Shown: positions 25,112 through 33,154 of the stretch, piece by piece
Numbering within the stretch: position 1 is the stretch's first letter
How the letters are laid out: the number at the start of each line of letters is the position of its first letter
Assembly: GCA_900112325.1 (NCBI GenBank)
Contig: FOLJ01000019.1
Location: forward strand, 62,001 to 126,000
From: Micromonospora sediminimaris
GTDB taxonomy: Bacteria; Actinomycetota; Actinomycetes; Mycobacteriales; Micromonosporaceae
DNA length: 64,000 nucleotides
Direction of reading: 5' to 3'
Made by a program: the position numbers and the translations under genes
The notes under the pieces: generated by a model
Told to the model about the DNA's origin: nothing
Seen by the model: the letters and a program-made list of their open reading frames with translations, nothing else
Databases searched by the model: none

Positions 25112-26260
25112 GTGCCTTCCGACAACGCCGCGCCGCCGCTGGACGTCGACCGGATCCTGGCTGATCCGGGAGTTCGGATCGTGGTCTGCTGCGGTGCGGG
25201 CGGGGTGGGCAAGACGACCACGGCCGCCGCGCTCGCGTTGCGCGCCGCCGAACAGCACGGACGCCGCACGGTGGTGCTCACCATCGACCCGGCGCGGCGG
25301 CTGGCCCAGTCCCTCGGCCTGACCGAGCTGGACAACACGCCCCGGCAGGTCAAGGGGATCGACGTCGAGGACAGCGGCGGCGAACTGCACGCCATGATGC
25401 TCGACATGAAGCGCACCTTCGACGACGTGGTGCTGGCGCACACCGATCCGGCGAAGGCGGCGGAGATCTTCGCCAACCCCTTCTACCAGGCCATGAGTTC
25501 CACCTTCGCCGGCACGCAGGAGTACATGGCGATGGAGAAGCTCGGCCAGTTGCACGCGCGGGGCGAGTGGGACCTGATCGTGGTGGACACTCCCCCGTCG
25601 CGCTCGGCACTGGACTTCCTCGACGCACCGGCCCGGCTGTCGCGGTTTCTCGACGGGCGGATGCTAAGGCTGCTGCTCGCGCCGGCAAGGACCGGCGGTC
25701 GCAGCATGTTCAGCCTGGTCACCGCCTCCTTCGGGATGTTCTCCCGGGTGGTGCAGAAGGTGATCGGCACCCAGTTGTTGACGGATCTGTCCGGCTTCGT
25801 CGCCGCGCTCGACTCGATGTTCGGCGGGTTCCGGCAGCGCGCCGAGCAGACGTACCGCATCCTTCAGGCGCGGGAGACGGCGTTCCTGCTGGTCGCGGCG
25901 CCGGAGCCGGACGCGGTCCGGGAGGCCGCCTACTTCGCCGGCCGGCTGGGCGCGGAGCAGATGCCGCTCGCCGGCCTGGTACTCAACCGGGTGCACCGGC
26001 CGACGGTGACCGAACTGGGCACGGCGGAGAGCCGGGCCGCCGCCGACCGCCTGGCCGCGGCCGGTGGCCATGAGGGCACCGTCGAGGTGTTGCGGGCGCA
26101 CGCCGCCCTGGCCGAGCAGGCGGTACGGGAGCAGCAGGTGGCAGCGCGGTTCACCGAGGCGTTTCCCCAGGTGCCGGCCGTGTCGGTGACGGCGCAGCCC
26201 GCCGACGTGCACGACGTCGACGGGCTACGGACGATCGCGGCGGCGATCAGCCGCCACTGA
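25112..26260 (+). CDS. ArsA/Get3-like ATPase, subunit B (Rv3680-like)
   Basis: A 382-aa deviant-Walker ATPase. CGAGGVGKTTTAAALALRA lies near residue 25, TIDPARRLAQSLGL near 60, LIVVDTPPSRSALDFLDAP near 160, and a hydrophobic helical insert (LTASFGMFSRVVQKVIG-like) sits in the client-binding region. The GTG at 25112 is chosen over upstream ATG 25052 because a -10 box lies just before it and the upstream residues are not conserved-looking. Probable partner of the 24078 gene. Confidence 0.88.
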   Translation: MPSDNAAPPLDVDRILADPGVRIVVCCGAGGVGKTTTAAALALRAAEQHGRRTVVLTIDPARRLAQSLGLTELDNTPRQVKGIDVEDSGGELHAMMLDMKRTFDDVVLAHTDPAKAAEIFANPFYQAMSSTFAGTQEYMAMEKLGQLHARGEWDLIVVDTPPSRSALDFLDAPARLSRFLDGRMLRLLLAPARTGGRSMFSLVTASFGMFSRVVQKVIGTQLLTDLSGFVAALDSMFGGFRQRAEQTYRILQARETAFLLVAAPEPDAVREAAYFAGRLGAEQMPLAGLVLNRVHRPTVTELGTAESRAAADRLAAAGGHEGTVEVLRAHAALAEQAVREQQVAARFTEAFPQVPAVSVTAQPADVHDVDGLRTIAAAISRH

Positions 26261-26307
26261 CCGACGGGTGGGTGCGGCCGGAAGCCGCAGCCGACCGTGC
26301 CGGTGGT

Positions 26308-26628
26308 TCAGTTGCCGGTCGCGGCCAGGATCTTGTCCTTGCCGGCCTTGTCCTTGGCGTTCTTCTTCATCGCCGCCTCGAACATCTTGCGCCAGCTGGT
26401 GACCTGGGGATGGCGACGCAGCAGCGCGCGACGTTCCCGTTCGGTCATGCCACCCCACACGCCGAACTCGATCCGGTTGTCCAGCGCGTCGGCCAGGCAC
26501 TCGTACCGGACTGGGCAGCTCCGGCAGATCCGCTTGGCCACGTTCTGTTCGGCGCCCTGTACGAACAACGCGTCCGGGTCCCCGTTCTGACACGCCGCCA
26601 ACGACGGCCAGTCAGTGATCATGCCCAT
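26308..26628 (-). CDS. whiB4: WhiB-family iron-sulfur regulator (WhiB4 position)
   Basis: A 106-aa WhiB-like protein. Four cysteines (AACQNG, then CRSCPVRYEC) would ligate a [4Fe-4S] cluster, followed by the G[VI]WGG turn (FGVWGGMTERERRALLRRH) and a Lys-rich basic tail for DNA or sigma-factor contact. Gene order (ArsA-like pair, this gene inverted, then a PASTA penicillin-binding protein) equals Rv3679-Rv3682, where this position is whiB4. The symbol rests on synteny. ATG 26622 is an alternative start. Confidence 0.85.
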   Translation of the reverse strand: MGMITDWPSLAACQNGDPDALFVQGAEQNVAKRICRSCPVRYECLADALDNRIEFGVWGGMTERERRALLRRHPQVTSWRKMFEAAMKKNAKDKAGKDKILAATGN

Positions 26629-27021
26629 CTGTACACGTCCCCCCTTGCTGTACTACCGACGCCGTCGCGGGCCAGCCGGCAATCCCCCCGGGTCGTCCGG
26701 CACGCCTTACCCCAAGGCGGCACAGACGACATGTGGCGCTGTCGCCGCCTACATCATGCTCTGTAGTCGCACGATTACGCAACGTTGTCGGCGAAATCCA
26801 TCATTCCGGACACTCCCGGCTTCTCGGGCCCGGGACCGCCGCTTACCCCACCGAGGTCGCCGAAAACGCTGCGAGCCACCTCCATGAGGAGGAAACTCGG
26901 CTCGAATCCACGCAACCGGACACCCGGTGCCACGCGTCTAGCACAACGAGGCCGGCGCGCGCAGGAAATGGGGAAAAGACGCCCCAGCGCCCCTCGTTAC
27001 CTGTTCGCGTACCCTGTCGAG
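26629..27021. other. Divergent whiB/PBP regulatory region (393 nt)
   Basis: No gene is supported. The right end holds the leaderless promoter of the PBP gene (27010-27015). The left two thirds should hold the whiB promoter. A lower-GC patch (26740-26810: CATCATGCTCTG, CGATTACGCAACG) is the most promoter-like part, but no box could be fixed. Confidence 0.4.
27010..27015 (+). promoter_or_regulatory. -10 box TACCCT, leaderless start of the PBP gene
   Basis: TACCCT lies 6 nt before GTG 27022, and TTACCT lies further upstream at the -35 distance. This fixes the start; the open frame continues upstream without coding character. Confidence 0.5.
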
Positions 27022-29484
27022 GTGACCTGGATGCGGAAACGTGACCACAACGTCCTGACCAACGCCGCATCGCTGCTCATCTGTGGGCTGTTGGCCGGCG
27101 TGGTGGTCGCCGCTGCGGCTTTCCCCGCGGTGGCGATGTCGGGCCTGGCCGCGAAGGCCGGCGCGGAGACCTTCGGCGCGCTACCGAAGGAACTCACCGT
27201 GGCCCGCGCACCACAGATCAGCTACCTGCTCGCCTCCGACGGCAAGACACCGCTGGCCACCATGTACGACGAGAACCGGCGGGACGTCAAGCTCGCCGAC
27301 ATCTCGGAGAACATGCGCAACGCGATCATCGCCGCCGAGGACCACGACTTCTACAACCACAACGGGGTCGACCTCAACGGCGTGGCCCGGGCCTTCGTCA
27401 ACAACAGCCAGGCCGGCGCCGACCGGCAGGGCGCCTCGACGTTGACCATGCAGTACGTCCGGATGGGCATCGCGTACTCGGCCACGCACCCGGCCGACGT
27501 GATCGCCGCGACCGAGGACACCAGCGCCCGCAAGCTGCGCGAGATGCGGTACGCACTCCAGCTCGACAAGGAGATGTCGAAGGACGAGATCCTGGAGCGC
27601 TACCTCAACCTCGCCGCCTTCGGCAACGGCGCGTACGGCGTCTACGCCGCCAGCCAGGTCTACTTCAACAAGCCCCCGAAGAACCTGAAGATCGAAGAGG
27701 CGGCCATGCTGGCCGGCCTGGTGAAGGCCCCCACCGCGTTCGACCCGACCACGAAGGACGGTTACCCGCACGCGGTCGACCGGCGCAACTACGTGATCGA
27801 CAACATGGTCAAGACCGGGGCGATCACCCAGCAGCAGGCCGATGAGGCCAAGGCCGTCAAGCTGGTGGTCAAGGGCAAGCGGGCCCCCAACGGCTGCGTC
27901 GCCACCAACAAGAACGCCTGGGGCTTCTTCTGCGACTACTTCTACCGCTGGTGGATGTCGCAGGAGACGTTCGGGTCGACCTCGTACGACCGGGAGCGGC
28001 GGCTCAAGAGCGGCGGCTACACGATCATCACGACCCTGGACAAGCAGGCCCAGACCGGCGCCGACAAGGCGGTGCGCCGGGCGAAGCCGGTGACCGCCAA
28101 GGAAGCCGCCATGGTCGCGGTGGTCGAGCCCGGCACCGGCCGGGTCCGGGCGCTGTCGGTCAACCGGAACTTCAAGCTCGACAACCCCGACAAGCCCAAG
28201 AACAAGCCGCACAGCGACCCGAAGCAGCGCGAGAAGGGCAAGCGGGGCAACTATCCGAACACGGTCAACCCGCTGCTCACCGGCGGCGACGGCATCACCG
28301 GCTACCAGGGCGGCTCGACCTTCAAAATCTTCACCATCGTGGCCGCGCTGGAGAAGGGCATCCCGCTCAGCTACACCTTCAACGCGCCGCAGCAGTTCAG
28401 GTCCGAGTACATCATCGACAGCAGCAGCCCCGCCGCCTGTCCGGGCACGAACCTCTACTGCCCGACGAACTCAGGCAAGAAGGCCGGCGGCGTGCAGAAC
28501 ATGTGGAGCGCCTTCTCCGCCTCGATCAACACGTACTTCGTTCCGTTGCAGCAGCAGGTCGGCGCGGAGAACGTGGTGGACGTGGCCAAGCGCCTCGGCA
28601 TCCAGTTCCGGCAGAGCAAGGACGCGGATTTCGCCAACACCAAGGAGGCCGCGCACCAGTGGGGCGCGTTCACCCTGGGCGTCTCGCAGGTCACCCCGCT
28701 GGATCTGGCAAACGCGTACGCCACCCTGGCCGCCGACGGCAAGTACTGCGAGCCGATCCCGGTGCAGGAGATCCGGGACCTGGACGGCAACAAGCTGGAC
28801 GTGGCCAACCCGCGCTGTGAGAAGCGGATCAGCACCGAGGTGGCCCGCGCGGCGGTGGACGCCGCCCGGTGCCCGGTCGGCGACAACTCCTCCACCAGCA
28901 AGTGCGGCGGCAGCCGGACCGCGGCCCAGACCAAGGGCATCGTCGACGCCCCGGTGGCCGGCAAGTCCGGCACCACCGACTCCGAGAAGAGCGCCGCCCT
29001 GGTCGCGATGACCAAGCAGTACGCGGTCGCCGGCATCATGGCCGACCCGGACTGGCCGCAGACCAATGCCAAGATGAAGCACAACCAGCCGGACGGCATC
29101 AACCCGCCGGTCTGGGAGACGCTGCGCGACGCCATGAAGGGCAAGAAGCGGATCGACTTCGACCCGCCCGGTAAGAAGATCTCCCTGGGCGACCAGCGCA
29201 CCATCCCTGGCGTCGGATGCCTGTCCCTCGACCGGGCCAAGTCCCGCCTCTCCGGCGCTGGCTTCGAGCCGATCGTCTCCAGCAGCCGGGTCACCTCCGA
29301 CTGCCCCGCCGGGACGGCCGCCGGCACCAGCCCCAGCGGGCGCACCATCAAGGGCGGCATCGTGACGATCATGGTCAGTGCCGGTAAACCCAGCAACGGC
29401 GGCGGTGACGACCGGCCGGGGAACGACTCACCCTCCGGCCCGCCCAACAACCCGGGCCGTCCGCCGGACCGACCCGGCGGCTGA
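27022..29484 (+). CDS. ponA2: Bifunctional class A penicillin-binding protein with PASTA domain (PonA2 type)
   Basis: An 820-aa peptidoglycan synthase. A signal-anchor helix lies at about residues 15-40. The glycosyltransferase domain has catalytic Glu in AAEDHDFYNHNG (about 106) and GASTLTMQYVR. The transpeptidase has SxxK in GGSTFKIF (Ser about 433), SIN in SASINTYF and KSGT (about 647). One C-terminal PASTA domain (about 725-785, PGVGCLSLDRAKSRL) is followed by a Gly/Pro/Asp-rich tail. Order and PASTA match mycobacterial PonA2 (Rv3682). It ends at a strong bidirectional hairpin. Confidence 0.93.
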   Translation: MTWMRKRDHNVLTNAASLLICGLLAGVVVAAAAFPAVAMSGLAAKAGAETFGALPKELTVARAPQISYLLASDGKTPLATMYDENRRDVKLADISENMRNAIIAAEDHDFYNHNGVDLNGVARAFVNNSQAGADRQGASTLTMQYVRMGIAYSATHPADVIAATEDTSARKLREMRYALQLDKEMSKDEILERYLNLAAFGNGAYGVYAASQVYFNKPPKNLKIEEAAMLAGLVKAPTAFDPTTKDGYPHAVDRRNYVIDNMVKTGAITQQQADEAKAVKLVVKGKRAPNGCVATNKNAWGFFCDYFYRWWMSQETFGSTSYDRERRLKSGGYTIITTLDKQAQTGADKAVRRAKPVTAKEAAMVAVVEPGTGRVRALSVNRNFKLDNPDKPKNKPHSDPKQREKGKRGNYPNTVNPLLTGGDGITGYQGGSTFKIFTIVAALEKGIPLSYTFNAPQQFRSEYIIDSSSPAACPGTNLYCPTNSGKKAGGVQNMWSAFSASINTYFVPLQQQVGAENVVDVAKRLGIQFRQSKDADFANTKEAAHQWGAFTLGVSQVTPLDLANAYATLAADGKYCEPIPVQEIRDLDGNKLDVANPRCEKRISTEVARAAVDAARCPVGDNSSTSKCGGSRTAAQTKGIVDAPVAGKSGTTDSEKSAALVAMTKQYAVAGIMADPDWPQTNAKMKHNQPDGINPPVWETLRDAMKGKKRIDFDPPGKKISLGDQRTIPGVGCLSLDRAKSRLSGAGFEPIVSSSRVTSDCPAGTAAGTSPSGRTIKGGIVTIMVSAGKPSNGGGDDRPGNDSPSGPPNNPGRPPDRPGG

Positions 29485-29501
29485 CCGCCGCAGCAGCGCT
29501 C

Positions 29502-29541
29502 GAACGGGCGGGCACCCGAACCAGGGGGTGCCCGCCCGTTC
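29502..29541. terminator. Bidirectional GC hairpin between PBP and yqeY
   Basis: GAACGGGCGGGCACCC and GGGTGCCCGCCCGTTC are perfect complements (16 bp) around an 8-nt loop, between convergent genes. No U-run, as is common in actinobacteria. Confidence 0.85.
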
Positions 29542-29603
29542 ATGTGGCGTGACCTGCCGCCAGCAGGAGATAAGGGCCGGGATGGATATTCGGCTGGGAC
29601 GAT

Positions 29604-30059
29604 TCAGAGGCCCAGCTGGCGGCGTACCTCGGCTGCCACCCGGCCCCCCTCGGCCTGGCCGGCCACCGCGGCCTGAGCCGCCTTCATCGCCGGGCCCATC
29701 TGGGCCTTGCCGGTGAAGCCGCCCGCGGCGAGCGCCTGCGTGACCAGCTCGGTCAACTCGGCGTCGGAGAGCTGCTTCGGCAGGTAGCGGTCCAGCACCT
29801 CGCCCTCGGCGCTCTCCCTCGCGGCCTGCTCGGCGCGGCCCGCGTCGGCGAAGGCGGTGGCGGCCTCGCGGCGCTTCTTGGCCTCCTTGGTCAGCACGGC
29901 CACCACCTCGTCGTCGCTGAGCTCCCGCTTGGCCTTGCCGGAGACCTCGGCAGTGCCCACGGCGGCCAGGGCCATCCGCAGCGTGGAGGTGGTCAGCTCG
30001 TCGCGGGCCTTCAGGGCGGCGCGCATGTCGGCGGTGAGGCGGTCCTTCAGCGTGCTCAT
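29604..30059 (-). CDS. YqeY/GatB-like domain protein
   Basis: A 151-aa protein of the GatB_Yqey family: MSTLKDRLTADMRAALKARDEL at the start, RRREAATAFADAGR in the middle, and LPKQLSDAELTELV plus GPAMKAAQAAVAGQAEGG at the C-terminus. It corresponds to the tRNA-binding tail domain of GatB, here free-standing. The role is thought to be tRNA-associated but is not firmly established. It is divergent from the phosphoesterase at 30085. Confidence 0.9.
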   Translation of the reverse strand: MSTLKDRLTADMRAALKARDELTTSTLRMALAAVGTAEVSGKAKRELSDDEVVAVLTKEAKKRREAATAFADAGRAEQAARESAEGEVLDRYLPKQLSDAELTELVTQALAAGGFTGKAQMGPAMKAAQAAVAGQAEGGRVAAEVRRQLGL

Positions 30060-30071
30060 GGACGGTCAAAC

Positions 30072-30077
30072 TACCCT
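30072..30077 (+). promoter_or_regulatory. -10 box TACCCT, leaderless start
   Basis: TACCCT lies 7 nt before ATG 30085; the space to the divergent yqeY start is only 25 nt. Confidence 0.5.
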
Positions 30078-30084
30078 GATCGGC

Positions 30085-30978
30085 ATGCGAAAGCGCACAC
30101 TATTCCGGCTCGCGACCGCAACCGTCGCGACGGGTGCCGCCGCCCTGGCGTACGCCTCCCTTGTCGAGCGCAACATGTTCACCCTCCGCCGCTTCGACGT
30201 GCCGGTGCTGCCGACCGGCGCCGAGCCGCTGCGCGTGCTGCACCTGTCGGACCTGCACATGACCCCCAACCAGGTACGCAAGCAGCAGTGGGTCGCGTCG
30301 CTGGCCGCTGTGGATCCCGACCTGGTGGTGGTGACCGGCGACAACATGGCGCACCCGGGCGCGGTGCCGGGGGTGTTACGGGCACTGCAACCTCTACTCG
30401 ACTACCCGGGTGCGTTCGTGTTCGGCTCGAACGACTACACCGGGCCGGTCTGGAAGAACCCGTTCACCTACTTCCTGCCTGACCGGGAGTACACCGAGGG
30501 CGTCGAGCTGCCCTCCGAGGAACTGCGTGACGTGCTCGTCGGGGCCGGCTGGGTCGACCTGAACAACCGGCGGAGCACGGTCAAGGCCGGCGGCCGCGCG
30601 ATCGACATGGCCGGGGTGGACGACCCCCACGTCGAGCGGGACGACTACGCCTCGGTCGCCGGGCCGATCTCCCTCGACGCCGACCTCTCCATCGCGCTCA
30701 CCCACTCGCCCGAGCCCGCGCTGCTCGACGAGATGGCCGCTGACGGCTTCGGGCTGCTGCTCGCCGGGCACACCCACGGCGGGCAGGTGTGCGTACCGGG
30801 GGTAGGAGCGTTGGTGACCAACTGCGGGCTGCCCCGGTCGATGGCGAAGGGCCTGCACCGCTGGCCCGGATCGGACTCCTGGCTGCACGTCTCCGCCGGG
30901 CTCGGCACCCATCCGACCGCCCCCGTCCGGTTCGCCTGCCCCCCGGAGGCCAGTCTGCTCACGCTGATCCCACGCTGA
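30085..30978 (+). CDS. Membrane-anchored metallophosphoesterase (Rv3683-like)
   Basis: A 297-aa calcineurin-like phosphoesterase with an N-terminal hydrophobic anchor (LFRLATATVATGAAALAYASLV). Metal motifs are LHLSDLHM, VVTGDNM, FGSNDYTGP in the place of the usual GNHD, ALTHSPEP, and LLAGHTHGGQV. The SND in place of GNH[DE] is seen in the YkuE/Rv3683 subgroup. Its position directly after the PBP/yqeY block repeats the mycobacterial order. The substrate, perhaps a lipid headgroup, is unknown. Confidence 0.88.
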   Translation: MRKRTLFRLATATVATGAAALAYASLVERNMFTLRRFDVPVLPTGAEPLRVLHLSDLHMTPNQVRKQQWVASLAAVDPDLVVVTGDNMAHPGAVPGVLRALQPLLDYPGAFVFGSNDYTGPVWKNPFTYFLPDREYTEGVELPSEELRDVLVGAGWVDLNNRRSTVKAGGRAIDMAGVDDPHVERDDYASVAGPISLDADLSIALTHSPEPALLDEMAADGFGLLLAGHTHGGQVCVPGVGALVTNCGLPRSMAKGLHRWPGSDSWLHVSAGLGTHPTAPVRFACPPEASLLTLIPR

Positions 30979-31044
30979 CCACCCGCGCCCCGGGTACCGA
31001 GTTTGAGCCTCGGGACGGGTGGGCTACTATTTGTCGGCACGCCT

Positions 31045-31121
<77 letters not shown>

Positions 31122-31124
31122 GGT

Positions 31125-31160
31125 GAGGGGCACATCCAGCCACTGGATGTGCCCCTCTTT
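31125..31160 (+). terminator. Rho-independent terminator of tRNA-Pro
   Basis: A perfect 15-bp stem GAGGGGCACATCCAG/CTGGATGTGCCCCTC with a 3-nt loop, followed by TTT. Confidence 0.93.
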
Positions 31161-31253
31161 GTGGTGTGCCAACGCCATCGCCCGGCCGATGCATCGAGCA
31201 CTCTGAGTTTCCGACGTCAGGTTTGGCCGATGGGTCGACGGGGATGCGCGGTC

Positions 31254-31580
31254 ATGCGCATCGACGTGGACGAGCCCGACGCCCGCGACCTGTTCTGGGA
31301 AGGGATGCGGGACGTCGCCGACGCCGCCGCGCGCCATCAGGATCAAGCCCTCTACCAGGCAATTGTCAAGATCGGCAGAGCTGCTCTGGCACAGGGCATC
31401 GAGGTGGTCTCGTCGGGCGGGCTGTTCCTGCAGTGCCCGATCTGCGACGCCCTGCCCGGCCAACGCTGCGTCAACGTTGCCGGTCATCCGCTCGGAGATC
31501 GTGCCTGTCACCCGGAGCGCGTGGAGTTGTCGGCCAAGGCATTCAAGGGCGAAGTGCCGATTCCCCCTCCGCTGCGCTGA
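31254..31580 (+). CDS. Small zinc-finger-like protein near tRNA-Pro
   Basis: A 108-aa protein with an acidic N-terminal helical half (MRIDVDEPDARDLFWEGM) and a C-terminal CxxC...C...H module: LQCPICDALPGQRCVN, then CHPERVEL. CPxCxAxPGxxC is typical of small actinobacterial and phage zinc-finger proteins. An upstream ATG at 31230 is possible. Position just after a tRNA gene and the family type hint at mobile-element ancestry, but no integrase or duplicated att site is visible. Confidence 0.68.
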   Translation: MRIDVDEPDARDLFWEGMRDVADAAARHQDQALYQAIVKIGRAALAQGIEVVSSGGLFLQCPICDALPGQRCVNVAGHPLGDRACHPERVELSAKAFKGEVPIPPPLR

Positions 31581-31617
31581 CCCCCTGGTCCGGCGTGCCG
31601 ACGCCGAATCTGCCGCC

Positions 31618-32079
31618 TCAGCCGACCCGGCGGCGGTGTTCGCGGCGCAGCCGAGCGGCCTGCACGGCGGCGACACCGAGGAGAATCAGGAGCACCGGGC
31701 CGCCGCCGAGGACGACGAGGCCGGCACCGATGTTCGCACCGATCGCTCCGGCGGTCACGATCCGCCAGGCGAGACCGATCAACACACCGGCGACAAGCAG
31801 CGGTACGAGCGCAGACCACACGCGCGGATCGAGTTTGCGGGTGACGGTGGCGCCGATCAGCAGGGCCAGCGACGCCAGCAGGAGCGCGCTGGCCACGACC
31901 ACCAGGACCCGGTCACCGGTCGCGCCCAGGCTGACCGGCTCCACCGCGTAGTCGAGCGACTCTCCCTCGGCCGCGAGTCGCCGCGCCGCCTCGCCGGTCA
32001 GGTCGCCGACGAGCCAGGCGGTCACCACCGGAGTGCTCAGCAGCAAGGCCACCACCAGCACCGCAAGACCACGCCTCAT
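31618..32079 (-). CDS. Small integral membrane protein
   Basis: A 153-aa protein with about four transmembrane segments (GLAVLVVALLLSTPVVTAWLV, VLVVVASALLLASLALLIGA, SALVPLLVAGVLIGLAW, IGAGLVVLGGGPVLLILLGV) and a basic C-terminal tail RLRREHRRRVG. A polar loop after the first helix is probably outside. No family recognised. It is separated by about 110 nt from the upstream phosphodiesterase on the same strand and may form a unit with it. Confidence 0.72.
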   Translation of the reverse strand: MRRGLAVLVVALLLSTPVVTAWLVGDLTGEAARRLAAEGESLDYAVEPVSLGATGDRVLVVVASALLLASLALLIGATVTRKLDPRVWSALVPLLVAGVLIGLAWRIVTAGAIGANIGAGLVVLGGGPVLLILLGVAAVQAARLRREHRRRVG

Positions 32080-32192
32080 CCCGACACCCCTTTGTCCCGC
32101 CGGGCCGCCGAGTCGGACGGACCGGAGCGGTCACCGGCAACCTCAGCGAACCACCATAGTGATTCTCGTCGTTCTTTGTCGCCGTGCGCCGG

Positions 32193-32972
32193 TCAAAAGC
32201 CGCAGGTCATGCCGGCGGTGTGGCTCACCTGCACGGTGTGCGTGACGCAGCCCGACCGGGACACCACGTGCAGCAGCAGTGCGGTCGGCTCGGCGACCCA
32301 CCCGATCTGCTCGTCGTCGCTCATGGTCAGCGTCGACTGCCGCCAGGTGCTGGGTGCGACGGTCAGCACCGTGCCCGCGAAGGTGGCGGTCACCGGACGG
32401 TGCAGGTGGCCGGCGGCGACGCGTACCACATGGGGGTGTCGGCGCAGCACCTCGGCGAGCTCGGCGCCGTCGGCGAGCCGGATCGAGTCGGCGATCGGGA
32501 TGCCGACCTCGACCGGCGGGTGGTGCAGGCAGACCACGGCCGGCACGTCGGGGCGCGCCGCCAGCGCCCCGTCCAGCCAGGCGAGCTGCTCCTCACCGAG
32601 CCGCCCGCCGTTCGAGCCGGGGACCAGGGAGTCGAGCACGACGACTGTCGCTCCAGGGTGATCGACCTGGTAGTGAGCGGAGAAGCCACCGCCGAGCCAG
32701 GGCGTGCCGCCGAAGGCGTCGAGCAGCGACTCCCGGTCGTCGTGGTTGCCGGTGACCAGGTGCACCGGCAACGGGAACCGGCCGAGCACCTCGCGCAGCA
32801 CGGCGTACTCGTCGGGCCGGCCGTGATCGGCCAGGTCGCCGGTGATGACCACGCAGTCGGGTCGGGGATTCAGCGCCAGCACCCGGCCGAGCGCCCGGTG
32901 CAGGCCGGCAGCCGGCTCGGCACCGAGGACGCCGGTGGTCAGGTGCGGATCGCTGAGGTGGGCGATGAGCAT
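32193..32972 (-). CDS. Calcineurin-type phosphodiesterase (class III cyclic nucleotide PDE-like, Rv0805 type)
   Basis: A 259-aa binuclear metallophosphoesterase with every expected metal motif: LSDPHL at the N-terminus, ITGDLADHG, TGNHDDRE, LHHPPV and AGHLHRPV. The order and length match mycobacterial Rv0805 and related cAMP/3',5'-nucleotide phosphodiesterases. Its C-terminus has two Cys (SGCVTHT, MTCGF). It is divergent from the GGDEF gene at 33155, an attractive signalling pair. Specificity is not shown by sequence. Confidence 0.86.
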   Translation of the reverse strand: MLIAHLSDPHLTTGVLGAEPAAGLHRALGRVLALNPRPDCVVITGDLADHGRPDEYAVLREVLGRFPLPVHLVTGNHDDRESLLDAFGGTPWLGGGFSAHYQVDHPGATVVVLDSLVPGSNGGRLGEEQLAWLDGALAARPDVPAVVCLHHPPVEVGIPIADSIRLADGAELAEVLRRHPHVVRVAAGHLHRPVTATFAGTVLTVAPSTWRQSTLTMSDDEQIGWVAEPTALLLHVVSRSGCVTHTVQVSHTAGMTCGF

Positions 32973-33154
32973 CGGGCCTCCACTAGACCGGAGAATCCCA
33001 CGCTATCGCCGCCGCGCCCGACGCGTGGGCCCACAGGCCGTGTCCACACCCTGTGGATAGCACATGTGTACGACCACAGCCGGCTCTCAGCCACGCGTGA
33101 GTACGCTTGATCCGCGACCCGGCGCCACCGGGAACCGATCCGACCTGGAACGAC

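Noticed and set aside
24078..26260. Arsenite efflux operon
   Set aside because: The two ArsA-like ATPases have no ArsB, ArsR or ArsC neighbour, lack the Cys arsenite site and match the mycobacterial Rv3679-Rv3680 context instead.
26640..27000. Riboswitch upstream of the PBP gene
   Set aside because: No conserved cyclic-di-AMP or other riboswitch core was recognised, and the PBP transcript appears leaderless.
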